The position numbers and the translations under genes were made by a program. Positions 47,995 to 56,117 of a stretch of 60,525 nt of DNA are shown piece after piece (within the stretch, counting starts at the first letter, position 1; every line of letters starts with the position of its first letter). Source of the DNA: VGKU01 sp964388785 (lineage in GTDB: Bacteria; Patescibacteriota; Patescibacteriia; UBA9934; GWF2-40-263); assembly GCA_964388785.1 (NCBI GenBank), contig CAYMBX010000001.1, positions 1 to 60,525 of the forward strand, read 5' to 3'. The notes beneath the pieces are model-generated. The model did no database searches, was not told the DNA's origin, and worked only from the letters and a program-made list of their open reading frames with translations.

Positions 47995-49863
47995 ATGAAC
48001 CTCCAAGAAGAAAGTCACAAAAAGGCGATCTTGCTCGTCATGATCGGATTTGTCGCCTTTTTTATTTTTACCGTCGCGGCAAGTTACGCCTGGGCTCGGC
48101 AATTCGATGACCGCATTGCCCCGCGTGTCTCCATGGGACCCGTGGAAGTCGGCGGAATGAAACCTGAACTCGCACGCCAACTCCTGGAATCAAAAATCGA
48201 CACGTTGCTTGTGAACGGAATTCCCGTCATGGTTGAAAGCGAAACAAAAACACTCCCTCTTTCAACACTGGTCTCAAGTGATCTGATCGAACAGGTGAAT
48301 TTTTCTCTTGAGGAGGCCCTCGTCCAGGCGCAACAGGCGCGCCGATCTCCAAATCCGCTCATAGAAACCTGGCTTTTCCTGCAATCGTTCTGGGACGAAA
48401 AAACGGTTCCAATTTCGGTCACACTTGCGGACGATGCGATCAAACAAAATATCTCCGAACTCTTTCCGGAAAAAGAGCTGCCGGGAGAAGACGCGCGATT
48501 CGTGTTTCTTCAACAAGCAGGAGCATGGGAAATCAGAACGCTTCCAGGAAAAAATGGTGTTGAGTTTGATTGGATAGCATTCTTCAACCAACTAGAGACA
48601 CAACTCGAACGATTTGACGGATCCGCCATCACACTGACATTGAAAAAAACACAGCCGAATGTTTCACTTGCGCAAGCAGATGCACTCAAAGAAGAGGCAC
48701 TCAATAAACTGTTTTTTGCGCCCTTTACTTACTCCTATACCGACGAGCGGTCACAGACAACTTCATGGGTTCTTTCTCGGGAGACCTGGTCATCCATGCT
48801 GATTCCACAAACAGATGGATCGGTTGGAATCGACAAAGACAGCTTTCATGCTTTTTTGGATCCCCTCGCTGAAAAAGTCGAGCGACCGGCCCAAAATGCG
48901 CGTCTGCAAGTGGAAAACGGACGGGTGGTTGAATTCGTGGAAAGTCAAGCCGGCCAGCGGTTTGATCGCGAGTTGATGTATCAGGAACTTCTTACCGCTT
49001 CCGAACAAGCAACGCTTGAAATCGCATTCCTCGTTGAGGAACCTGCCGTGCAAACCGGCGATGTGAATGATCTTGGAATCGATCAAATTCTCGGCGTCGG
49101 CACTTCCAGTTATCGAGGAAGTCCGGTCAATCGTCGTAAAAATATTCAAAACGGAGTGGATTTGTTAAACGGCCGACTCATTGCGCCGGGCGAAACGTTT
49201 TCACTTGTGGAAGCGCTTAAGCCATTTGAAACGGCAAACGGTTATCTTCCGGAACTCGTCATTAAGGGAACCAAAATCACGCCTGAACTCGGCGGCGGTT
49301 TATGCCAAATCGGAACCACAACCTTTCGCGCCGCCATGAACTCCGGACTCCCGATTGCGGAACGACAAAATCATTCGCTTGTCGTTTCATACTACAACGA
49401 TCCCTCCAATAAAAATCCCGGAACCGATGCCACGATTTATGATCCAGCTCCGGATTTCAAATTTGTGAACGACACAGAACACTACATTCTTTTTCAAGCG
49501 GAAAATCTTGTGGAGACACAGGAACTGCGGTTCACATTTTGGGGAACCACCGATGGACGTAAAGGTTCCTATACACCCCCTGTTGTCAGCCGTTGGATTC
49601 CGGTCGGCGAGACGCAATATATCGAGACTCCAGATCTGGAACCCGGAAAAGAAAAGTGTCAGGAAGCGCACATCGGTGCCGATGCCTCGTTTGATTACAC
49701 GATTGTCCGTCCGGACGGAACGGAGGAAATTGTTACGTTCACATCTCACTATCGACCGCTTCCGCGCATTTGCTTGGTGGGAATGACACCGGTCATTCCA
49801 AGCGAACCGCAAACAAGCGAAGAATCGGAAGAATCTACGGACACAAACCTATCCACAGAATAA
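47995..49863 (+). CDS. VanW-family surface protein with peptidoglycan-binding-type domains
   Basis: 622 residues. An N-terminal transmembrane anchor (about 10-33), two repeats of the domain often found before VanW (about 60-180 and 190-350), the VanW domain (about 370-490: RRKNIQNGVDLLNGRLIAPG, then GGGLCQIGTTTFRAAMNSGL), and a C-terminal G5-like region (about 540-600) with a Ser/Glu tail. Probably acts outside the membrane on the cell wall. Follows hsp20 by 3 nt. Confidence 0.9.
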   Translation: MNLQEESHKKAILLVMIGFVAFFIFTVAASYAWARQFDDRIAPRVSMGPVEVGGMKPELARQLLESKIDTLLVNGIPVMVESETKTLPLSTLVSSDLIEQVNFSLEEALVQAQQARRSPNPLIETWLFLQSFWDEKTVPISVTLADDAIKQNISELFPEKELPGEDARFVFLQQAGAWEIRTLPGKNGVEFDWIAFFNQLETQLERFDGSAITLTLKKTQPNVSLAQADALKEEALNKLFFAPFTYSYTDERSQTTSWVLSRETWSSMLIPQTDGSVGIDKDSFHAFLDPLAEKVERPAQNARLQVENGRVVEFVESQAGQRFDRELMYQELLTASEQATLEIAFLVEEPAVQTGDVNDLGIDQILGVGTSSYRGSPVNRRKNIQNGVDLLNGRLIAPGETFSLVEALKPFETANGYLPELVIKGTKITPELGGGLCQIGTTTFRAAMNSGLPIAERQNHSLVVSYYNDPSNKNPGTDATIYDPAPDFKFVNDTEHYILFQAENLVETQELRFTFWGTTDGRKGSYTPPVVSRWIPVGETQYIETPDLEPGKEKCQEAHIGADASFDYTIVRPDGTEEIVTFTSHYRPLPRICLVGMTPVIPSEPQTSEESEESTDTNLSTE

Positions 49864-49865
49864 TC

Positions 49866-49893
49866 TTGCAGAAAAAACTCACGCGCGTAATAT
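49866..49893 (+). promoter_or_regulatory. Promoter of the 49.9 kb noncoding unit
   Basis: TTGCAG (49866-49871), 16 bp, TAATAT (49888-49893). Transcription would begin at about 49900, directly before the first large hairpin. Confidence 0.55.
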
Positions 49894-49899
49894 CGAATC

Positions 49900-50300
49900 A
49901 TGAGAAGCAAGCAGTTGGACTTTCCATATTGGATGCAGTTTGAACGCATGGGTGTCAAATCGCTGAGCTGTAGCAGCGCTCCAGCGAAGCGATTGACGGG
50001 TCCCATAAGTTCAAAATGCGCCAATATGGAAAGTTCCAACTTAAAAGCAGTGAACTGCAGGCAAGAAATTTCAGTTATGGTAAGGTCAAGTCCGTAAACC
50101 TGAAACTTCCATAAATTGAAATCCCATGCTTGTCGTGCCTGCAGATCACTGCTGTTAAGGATGCTAAATCAAGTTTGGAACACCCAAGCTTATCAGGGCG
50201 CGCAAAAATTGTCAAGCATCTTTACCAAAGTCATGGTAACCCATCTGAACAAGATAGGCAAGAGAAAGGGCTTCTCCTTGGGAAAAGCCCTTTATTTTTG
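49900..50300 (+). ncRNA. Candidate structured noncoding RNA, about 400 nt
   Basis: No gene fits this 480-nt gap. It contains a 127-nt imperfect hairpin (49914-50040, arms GTTGGACTTTCCATATTGG and complement, with nested TTTGAAC/GTTCAAA and AAATCGCT/AGCGATT), a 108-nt hairpin (50046-50153, outer AGCAGTGA/TCACTGCT), a GATGCT/AGCATC stem, and a strong terminator (50265-50299: AAAGGGCTT/AAGCCCTTT then TATTTTT). I looked for RNase P RNA, tmRNA and SRP RNA signatures and did not find them. Two adjacent MITE-like palindromes are the main alternative. Confidence 0.5.
50265..50299 (+). terminator. Intrinsic terminator of the noncoding unit
   Basis: AAAGGGCTT pairs with AAGCCCTTT, followed by ATTTTTG. 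Confidence 0.85.
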
Positions 50301-50343
50301 TCTCTTTTGATTGAACAATCCACCGTTTATCCCACGGTTTTCC

Positions 50344-50922
50344 CTATTTTATCACCTTATCAATCAAACCGTACTTCATAGCCTCCTCAGGATCCAAGAA
50401 ATAATCACGCTCGGTATCTGCCTCCACTTTTGGAAGTTTTTGACCCGTGTGCTTTACCAAAATCTTATTCAAACGATCCTTCATTTTCAAAATTCGCTCC
50501 GCATGAATCTTAATGTCCGTCGCCTGCCCCTCAACACCCCCAAGTACCTGATGAATCATCACTTCTGAATTTGGCAACGCAAACCGTTTCCCTTTTGCAC
50601 CCGAGGTGAGGAGTACAGCACCCATAGACGCAGCCATCCCAACACAAATCGTCGACACATCAGGTTTGACGTATTGCATAGCATCGTAAATCGCGAGTCC
50701 GGACGTCACGGATCCGCCGGGTGAATTGATATACAACTTAATATCTTTTGTTTTGTCCTGACTTTCTAAAAACAACATCTGTGCGATGATGAGATTGGCA
50801 ACCGTATCGTCAATGGCCGTTCCCAAAAAAATAATGCGATCCTTCAGGAGGCGCGAATAAATATCGTACGCACGCTCGCCCATGTGTGTTTTTTCAATGA
50901 CGGTTGGAATAAGAATAGACAT
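50344..50922 (-). CDS. clpP: ATP-dependent Clp protease proteolytic subunit
   Basis: Serine protease forming a 14-mer that degrades substrates fed by ClpX or ClpC. 192 residues, full length. Catalytic Ser in VGMAASMGAVLL, His in EVMIHQVLGG, and Asp in the TERDYFLDPEEA region; INSPGGSVTSGL lines the oxyanion area. Monocistronic; a short gap separates it from the DHH gene upstream. Confidence 0.96.
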   Translation of the reverse strand: MSILIPTVIEKTHMGERAYDIYSRLLKDRIIFLGTAIDDTVANLIIAQMLFLESQDKTKDIKLYINSPGGSVTSGLAIYDAMQYVKPDVSTICVGMAASMGAVLLTSGAKGKRFALPNSEVMIHQVLGGVEGQATDIKIHAERILKMKDRLNKILVKHTGQKLPKVEADTERDYFLDPEEAMKYGLIDKVIK

Positions 50923-50943
50923 ATAATTGACTCAAACAGTCTA

Positions 50944-51921
50944 TCACTTCTCCCCCTTCTTCTCAACCCTCCAACATCCATCTGTTCCGCAGACCAATCG
51001 GGCATGCTTTACGGTATACCCTGCAGCCTTCTCGTGCCCACCACCCCCATGTGTGCGTGCGATCGCACTGACATCGCGCGAAGAAGAACGCATACTCACT
51101 TTGACATGTCCATCCGAGGTTTCGCGCAGGACATATAAGGTATCCGTATCAGTCACCAAACTCAAAAAATTAGACAAGCCTTCCATTTCCTCGTCGCCAA
51201 TTTGATGTTCATTGATATCTTTGCGTGTAATACAAGTGACGACACAGTCATAATCCGGGTGATGATGCAGGCGTTCAAGTGCAGCTCCCCATACACGCAA
51301 AACCGGCACTGAACGGTTTTTGAACATGGTGCGAATCACGCTTTGTGCACGCGCTCCGCACAGGACAAGCTCGGAGGCAACCTGAAGCGCTCGATCGTTT
51401 GTTGCGGAATTAGAAAAGGCTGTTGTGTCATAGCATAAACCAGTCAAAAGGCATGTGGCCGCCTCACGGCTCGGAATGAGTCTGTTTGACTCGTAAAAAC
51501 GATAGACAACTTCCGCGGTCGCGGGCGATTCCGGCACGACCATGTTCACATGCCCGTAATGCGGGTTAGTCTTGTGGTGATCAATGTTGATGACGCGTGG
51601 CGAAGATGGGCACATGGAAACAAGGCGTTCAACATATGCGCCATCCGAGCAATCAAACACCACCACCAAATCAATGGTCGGATCAAGAAAGATGCCCGCA
51701 TCTTGCGTGCAGACATCGATATGGGGAAGATGCCGATAGACGTCCGGTATCTCCGCACTCACGTACACACGAGGACGCGCCCGTTCGTGCTGTTTGAGGA
51801 TATCGACAAACGCGAGCGAGGAACCGAGACTGTCTCCATCAATCCGCTCATCGCATACAAAAACCGGACGCTTCGCGGCGAGCAATTCTTCATAAATTTG
51901 CTTGTGCTGAAGACCATCCAT
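50944..51921 (-). CDS. DHH/DHHA1 phosphoesterase (NrnA-like)
   Basis: 325 residues from the ATG at 51921. N-terminal DHH domain with DERIDGDSLGSSLA, VVFDCSD and NIDHHKTNPHYG (the DHH motif), and a DHHA1 domain ending in THGGGGHEKAAGY. Family members degrade nano-RNA, pAp or cyclic dinucleotide products. The length and order fit NrnA-type bifunctional oligoribonuclease/pAp phosphatase. Divergent from smc across the family 1 hairpin. Confidence 0.9.
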   Translation of the reverse strand: MDGLQHKQIYEELLAAKRPVFVCDERIDGDSLGSSLAFVDILKQHERARPRVYVSAEIPDVYRHLPHIDVCTQDAGIFLDPTIDLVVVFDCSDGAYVERLVSMCPSSPRVINIDHHKTNPHYGHVNMVVPESPATAEVVYRFYESNRLIPSREAATCLLTGLCYDTTAFSNSATNDRALQVASELVLCGARAQSVIRTMFKNRSVPVLRVWGAALERLHHHPDYDCVVTCITRKDINEHQIGDEEMEGLSNFLSLVTDTDTLYVLRETSDGHVKVSMRSSSRDVSAIARTHGGGGHEKAAGYTVKHARLVCGTDGCWRVEKKGEK

Positions 51922-52003
51922 AGCCGCCCATCCTACTAAAACCAACGGGGTGCGTCAATCGTGATATACTTTGTATACTCTATCAAAACCTACATCCTGA
52001 CAT

Positions 52004-52062
52004 GGTCACATGGCTCGTTCGAGTGCTCGCAGAACGAGCCATGTGACCCACCAAACGTTGGT
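52004..52062 (-). repeat. Dispersed hairpin element, family 1, copy 2 (inverted)
   Basis: Perfect 17-bp stem 52004-52020 with 52032-52048, 11-nt loop, and flanking CACCAAACGTTGGT (52049-52062). Reverse-complemented, it aligns with 1269-1328. It lies in the divergent region between the DHH gene and smc, within the smc leader. Confidence 0.8.
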
Positions 52063-52077
52063 CTACCACAACCCCCT

Positions 52078-54270
52078 ATGCACCTCGAGCGACTCGAAAT
52101 TCAAGGCTTTAAAACGTTTGCCAAAAAAACCGTCCTCACCTTCCTTTCGCCCCGCGACCATCGTTTCCCGCTCACCGCAATTGTTGGTCCAAACGGATCC
52201 GGAAAATCCAATACGGCTGATGCAATTCGCTGGGTTCTTGGAGAACAAAGTTTGAAATTGTTGCGTGGCAAACAATCAGATGACGTCATTTTTTCCGGAT
52301 CAGAAGGCAAGGTACGCGCCGGCTTCGCGGAAGTTTCCATGACACTCAATAACGAGGATCGTGCCATGCCGATCGAGTACGCCCGCGTGGTCATCACCCG
52401 TCGGTTGTATCGCGACGGCACATCCGAATATCTTCTCAATGAAGCAATGGTGCGTCTCGCGGATATTCAACTTCTACTCGCGCAAGCGAATATCGGACAA
52501 CGATCCTATTCGGTTGTTGGCCAGGGAATGATCGACCATATCCTTGTTGCCTCACCGGAGGAGCGGAAATCTTTCTTTGATGACGCAACGGGAGTGAAGC
52601 AATTTCAGATCAAGCGCCACGAGGCCATGCTGAAACTCAAACGGACACTGGAAAATCTCGCGGACGTGGAAATGGTCCTCAAAGAAATCGAACCGCGCAT
52701 GCGCTCGCTTAAACGCCAAGTTTCTCGGCTTGAACAACGCGAAGAAGTTGAACAAGAATTGCGAAAACTCGAACGCCATTATTACGGAAGCCTTTGGTGG
52801 CAACTCGCCGACCAAAGAAACGAGGTTGATAAACAATTGGCGCAAGCGGACAAAAAAATCGAAGAAGTAAAATCGGAAGTGGCTGTCCTGGATGAAAAAA
52901 CACGCGCAGTTGAAGATGCGGACACAAAAGACGAAGGGCTTCTTGCCCTTCAGGCGTCCTATCGTGAACTCCAGAAAGCGCGGGACAACATTCGGCGCAA
53001 ACAATTCGAAGCGGAAAAAAACATTGAACTCGCAAAGGTGAAAGCACAGTCGAATTGGGCGCCGCTGCCGCTGTCGAAAATCATTGAGGAGGTGAAGAAT
53101 ATAAAAGAGAAACTGGAGAAGTTAAAGAAGCTGAAAAAGTTGGAAGAGGCAACAGAAGAAATTGAAAAGGCATTCGCTCATTCGGTCACGCTCCTTTCAC
53201 GACTCGAACGTCCGAATCCTGAAGATATCAAACCGGACCCTGCCCTTGTTGCCGAATTGCACGAGCTGAAAAAAACCGAAACATTGTTCGATCATCAGCT
53301 GAAGGATTTGGAAAAACAGATCGACTCCCATGCGACCAAAGAACAGAAAGTGCGTACGGAACTCATCGAGATTCAACGCGCGCTACGCGCCAAGCAGCAA
53401 GAGCTGCACGGGCTTGAGCAAGAAAAAAACGGGTATGACATCGAGTGTGCACGACTCGAGGAACGCACTCAGGCGCTGCAACGAGAGATGGATGAATTCA
53501 TGAAAGAGGAGGGTGCGGAAGTGAGAAACGTGAAAGAGACGGGAAAGGTCGGAGAGGAAACATATGCCGAAATCCAACGGTTGCGGTATAAACTGGAACT
53601 CATCGGCGGAATTGATCCGGAAATAATCAAAGAGTACGAGGAGACGAAACAACGATTCGAATTTCTGGATGGGCAAGTGACGGATTTGCAAAAAGCGATC
53701 CGATCCACCGAAAAAATCATCATCGAGCTGGATGAGAAAATTGAGAAGCAATCACGAAAGGTCTTCAACGACATCAACAAACGGTTCCAGCATTATTTCA
53801 AAATTCTGTTTGGCGGCGGCAGCTGTGAGCTCGTGAAGGTTTCCAGCACTGTCATCCCGACTGAGTCCCAACCAGAATCTCTCGATACGCTCGAGAGGAC
53901 AAAAAATGAAGGCATCGACATTCAAGCAACCCCGCCCGGCAAGCGCATGAAGGCGCTGAACCTACTCTCGGGAGGCGAACGTGCACTCACCTCAATCGCG
54001 CTTCTGTCTGCCATCATGGATGTGAATCCTTCTCCGTTTGTCGTGCTCGACGAGGTGGACGCCGCACTCGATGAGGCAAACACGATCCGCTTCGCAGCCA
54101 TTCTTGATGAGCTCGCACAGAAAAGTCAATTCATCATCATCACGCATAACCGCGCAACCATGGAAAAAGCCGATATTCTCTATGGGGTCACAATGGGAGA
54201 CGATGGGATTTCAAATCTCCTAAGCGTTCATTTGGAGGATATTGCACAAGGTGGAACGGCCAGACGATAA
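52078..54270 (+). CDS. smc: SMC-like chromosome segregation ATPase lacking a hinge domain
   Basis: 730 residues from the ATG at 52078 (MHLERLEIQGFKTF); the upstream open frame runs through the hairpin repeat and is not coding. N-terminal ATPase half with VGPNGSGKSN and the GQGMIDHIL loop, signature LLSGGERALTSI and Walker B FVVLDEVDAALDEAN at the C-terminal half. Bacterial SMC is usually near 1150-1200 residues with a globular hinge between long coils; here the middle (about 200-580) is short coiled coil with no glycine-rich hinge visible. Dimerisation must differ. RecN or SbcC are less likely given the SMC-type start. Confidence 0.87.
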   Translation: MHLERLEIQGFKTFAKKTVLTFLSPRDHRFPLTAIVGPNGSGKSNTADAIRWVLGEQSLKLLRGKQSDDVIFSGSEGKVRAGFAEVSMTLNNEDRAMPIEYARVVITRRLYRDGTSEYLLNEAMVRLADIQLLLAQANIGQRSYSVVGQGMIDHILVASPEERKSFFDDATGVKQFQIKRHEAMLKLKRTLENLADVEMVLKEIEPRMRSLKRQVSRLEQREEVEQELRKLERHYYGSLWWQLADQRNEVDKQLAQADKKIEEVKSEVAVLDEKTRAVEDADTKDEGLLALQASYRELQKARDNIRRKQFEAEKNIELAKVKAQSNWAPLPLSKIIEEVKNIKEKLEKLKKLKKLEEATEEIEKAFAHSVTLLSRLERPNPEDIKPDPALVAELHELKKTETLFDHQLKDLEKQIDSHATKEQKVRTELIEIQRALRAKQQELHGLEQEKNGYDIECARLEERTQALQREMDEFMKEEGAEVRNVKETGKVGEETYAEIQRLRYKLELIGGIDPEIIKEYEETKQRFEFLDGQVTDLQKAIRSTEKIIIELDEKIEKQSRKVFNDINKRFQHYFKILFGGGSCELVKVSSTVIPTESQPESLDTLERTKNEGIDIQATPPGKRMKALNLLSGGERALTSIALLSAIMDVNPSPFVVLDEVDAALDEANTIRFAAILDELAQKSQFIIITHNRATMEKADILYGVTMGDDGISNLLSVHLEDIAQGGTARR

Positions 54271-54289
54271 AAAAACAGGCGCAAACCTG

Positions 54290-54502
54290 TTAGGTAAAGA
54301 CAAAGGACAAGCAGAGTGTTGCAAGGACGGCATAAGCCGCCAGCAGGATGGGGAGGATCAGTTTCGCACGCCAATCAAGTTCGTTGTGCATTTCCAAATA
54401 CGCAGAGCCGCCGCAGAGGAAGCCGATCACGAATCCGACGCCCAGAAGAAACATGAAGACAGAGAGAAACGCGAGGAAGATGTTGAAAAGGCATGCAGCC
54501 AT
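54290..54502 (-). CDS. Small two-helix membrane protein
   Basis: 70 residues from the ATG at 54502, which has GGAGGTGC upstream. Two hydrophobic helices (about 2-33 and 46-69) joined by a short polar loop, EMHNELDWRAK. Not recognised. It is convergent with smc and lies downstream of a bidirectional terminator. Confidence 0.65.
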   Translation of the reverse strand: MAACLFNIFLAFLSVFMFLLGVGFVIGFLCGGSAYLEMHNELDWRAKLILPILLAAYAVLATLCLSFVFT

Positions 54503-54544
54503 GAAGCACCTCCAAGAAACAAAAATGTACCTGAATCCAAAAAA

Positions 54545-54573
54545 CAAAACAACCCCGCCGTGGGGTTGTTTTG
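54545..54573. terminator. Bidirectional intrinsic terminator
   Basis: CAAAACAACCCC, loop GCCGT, GGGGTTGTTTTG: perfect 12-bp stem, T-rich on both strands. Confidence 0.85.
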
Positions 54574-54677
54574 ATTCCTGAACGTTCGATGTTTCTCAAA
54601 GGCTCGGGATTGTTGCCAAGAAGCGTAACTTGGCGAGGTGGGATCCGATCAAATGACCGGACGCTTTTTGTGATCGA

Positions 54678-55244
54678 CTAGTAGCCGACCGTGGCGACGA
54701 CCTTACCGGGCTTGACCTCCACGGTCTGCAGCACCAGCTTCGCCGCCCGCTCCTTGAGGGAGCTCTCCTTGAATGTGTAGACCGGAATGTTCGGTGTCAT
54801 CTTGTCGAGCGTCCCTTGCACGTAGTCGGTGACCATCTTCATGGCGAACTGCGGCACGCCGTCGAGCGTGATGTCGGCGATGCGCAGCTCGCTCAAGTAG
54901 AAGGTTCCGTTCTCCGGCCGGTACGCCAACTTGCCCGTCGAGGTCAGACTGCCCGTACCCGTGCGGCCGTAGGCGGAGACCTTCAGATCGACCTTCAGGC
55001 CGACCCGATTGCCTTCCTCCTCGAGCAGCACCTTCGGGTTGTTGAACACGACGGTGTCCCCGAACTGCCCGTTCTCGTCGACGTACCTCTCCACGCGCTG
55101 CTGAATGTCCTCCTTGCTGAACTCCACCTTGGTGGTGAAGCCGCGGAGCGAGTACCACAGCACGAGACCGACGACGGAACCAGCCATGAGGAACCCGAGC
55201 ACTCTGAACACCCGGCCACTGACGACGAAACGAAACTCTCGCAT
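54678..55244 (-). CDS. DUF1439-like membrane-anchored protein
   Basis: 188 residues from the ATG at 55244. One N-terminal transmembrane segment (about 13-35, FRVLGFLMAGSVVGLVLWYS) followed by an extracytoplasmic beta-rich domain; VFNNPKVLLEEEG, GSLTSTGKLAYRPENGTFYL and LRIADITLDGVP resemble DUF1439/YceB lipid-binding-type domains (about 60-188). No lipobox, so it is anchored by the helix. The start overlaps the stop of a Cys-rich frame upstream. Confidence 0.72.
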   Translation of the reverse strand: MREFRFVVSGRVFRVLGFLMAGSVVGLVLWYSLRGFTTKVEFSKEDIQQRVERYVDENGQFGDTVVFNNPKVLLEEEGNRVGLKVDLKVSAYGRTGTGSLTSTGKLAYRPENGTFYLSELRIADITLDGVPQFAMKMVTDYVQGTLDKMTPNIPVYTFKESSLKERAAKLVLQTVEVKPGKVVATVGY

Positions 55245-55410
55245 TTTAGAAGCCTTCTCCCATGTTTGCGACATCGGCGTCGCGGGCGCATGGGGCCCAC
55301 TCTTTGAGGTTTCCCTCGCCTGAAGGTTCGATCTTCATCGAGCACTCAGGTGAAGCCCGATGGACGATCGGGCAGTTGTTGATGCACAGCGCGTGTCCGG
55401 CGCACTGTGT
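55245..55410 (-). other. Cys-rich open frame without a clear start codon
   Basis: Between two accessory genes the minus strand holds a 55-codon frame ending TTC TAA directly before the DUF1439-like start. It contains CAGHALCINNC, SPECSM and WAPC, so five cysteines with protein-like spacing and GC-rich codons. No ATG, GTG or TTG opens it after the upstream in-frame TGA; only an internal ATG (28 codons) exists. It may be a small gene with a rare start, or a truncated remnant. Confidence 0.4.
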
Positions 55411-55414
55411 GAGT

Positions 55415-55693
55415 CTAGAACCCGATCACCAGGATGTCGACGATCACGACCTCAACGTACTCCATGAAGAGGAACGTGCCGTCCGACAACAGCGCGAAGC
55501 CGTTGCTCGGAACCTCGCCGTCGGGCGGTGTGTCTCCATTCCAGTCGGGGTGCACGTCCATGTCCCAGACGAACACGGTCTGTCCGTCAGTCGAGAACAG
55601 GAATCGGTCCGTCCCGTCCATCTGGTTCGGCGTGATCTGAACCGTCTCGAGACCGGACTCTCCCAAGATCGTAATAGCTACGAAGCTCTGCAT
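55415..55693 (-). CDS. Unknown protein behind a riboswitch-like leader
   Basis: 92 residues from the ATG at 55693, preceded by GAGGAG. FLFSTDGQTVFVWDMDVHPD and FALLSDGTFLFMEYVEVVIV alternate like a small beta-sheet protein, with a very acidic composition. Not recognised. Its 228-nt leader holds a three-way junction, an intrinsic terminator and a CCTCCCC/GGGAGG hairpin near the ribosome site, suggesting expression is controlled after transcription starts. Confidence 0.65.
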   Translation of the reverse strand: MQSFVAITILGESGLETVQITPNQMDGTDRFLFSTDGQTVFVWDMDVHPDWNGDTPPDGEVPSNGFALLSDGTFLFMEYVEVVIVDILVIGF

Positions 55694-55922
55694 GAGATTC
55701 TCCTCACTGTTCACCTCCCATATTGGGGAGGGTGCCTGGTACACCACTTCACAAAAAAGACCGATTACTAAATACTTCGCTGGGAAATACCCAATAATCG
55801 GTCTTAAACCTCGTATTGCCTTCGATCCCGCTAAGCGGGACTAACCCAGCTCAGCTGGGCAAGCTCAGGCAATACTGCAGTTTGGCACTCTCTCCCAAGA
55901 GTTTCTTTTACTGTATTGTACG
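55694..55922 (-). promoter_or_regulatory. Candidate riboswitch or attenuator leader
   Basis: Minus strand, in order: predicted transcription start near 55922; three-way junction with P1 (55813-55821 with 55867-55875, GTATTGCCT/AGGCAATAC) and two inner hairpins, 55845-55859 and 55826-55840, whose loops read CUGAG and CUUAG; an 11-bp terminator stem (55757-55767 with 55795-55805) followed by six T; and CCTCCCC-hairpin with GGGAGG before the gene. I do not recognise a known riboswitch class. Confidence 0.6.
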
Positions 55923-55928
55923 CAAACT

Positions 55929-55980
55929 AAGATACCATATTTTAACACTTTTGTCAAGATATTTTGACAATTTTTATACT
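55929..55980. promoter_or_regulatory. Divergent promoters over a TTGTCAA/TTGACAA inverted repeat
   Basis: Perfect inverted repeat TTGTCAA-N6-TTGACAA (55951-55970). Minus strand TTGACA (55957-55952), 17 bp, TATCTT (55934-55929) drives the leader above. Plus strand TTGTCA (55951-55956), 18 bp, TATACT (55975-55980) points to rpsP. Confidence 0.72.
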
Positions 55981-56001
55981 AAAATAAGCGAAAAACAAAA
56001 A

Positions 56002-56111
56002 TTGTTCTCGAAGAACAAACAGGCGTTGACAAGTGATACGTCATCCTGTACGATCAGCGCACCGTCAAAACGCTCGATAATTCATACCTCTCGACCAGCT
56101 CGAGGTATAAC
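56002..56111 (+). promoter_or_regulatory. Proximal rpsP promoter and leader hairpins
   Basis: TTGACA (56026-56031), 17 bp, TACGAT (56049-56054). TTGTTCT/AGAACAA (56002-56018) precedes it. TACCTC/GAGGTA at about 56089-56111 forms a leader hairpin that would hide the GAGG near the start, a layout seen in autogenously controlled ribosomal protein genes. Confidence 0.6.
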
Positions 56112-56117
56112 GAGATT

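Noticed and set aside
49900..50300. RNase P RNA, tmRNA or SRP RNA
   Set aside because: None of the universal boxes (GAAAGTCC, tRNA-like CCA end with T-loop, GGAAG/GGAAGCAGC) is present on either strand.
51961..52077. N-terminal extension of SMC by 39 residues
   Set aside because: It translates the family 1 hairpin and promoter region, while the family start MHLERLEIQGFKTF begins at 52078.
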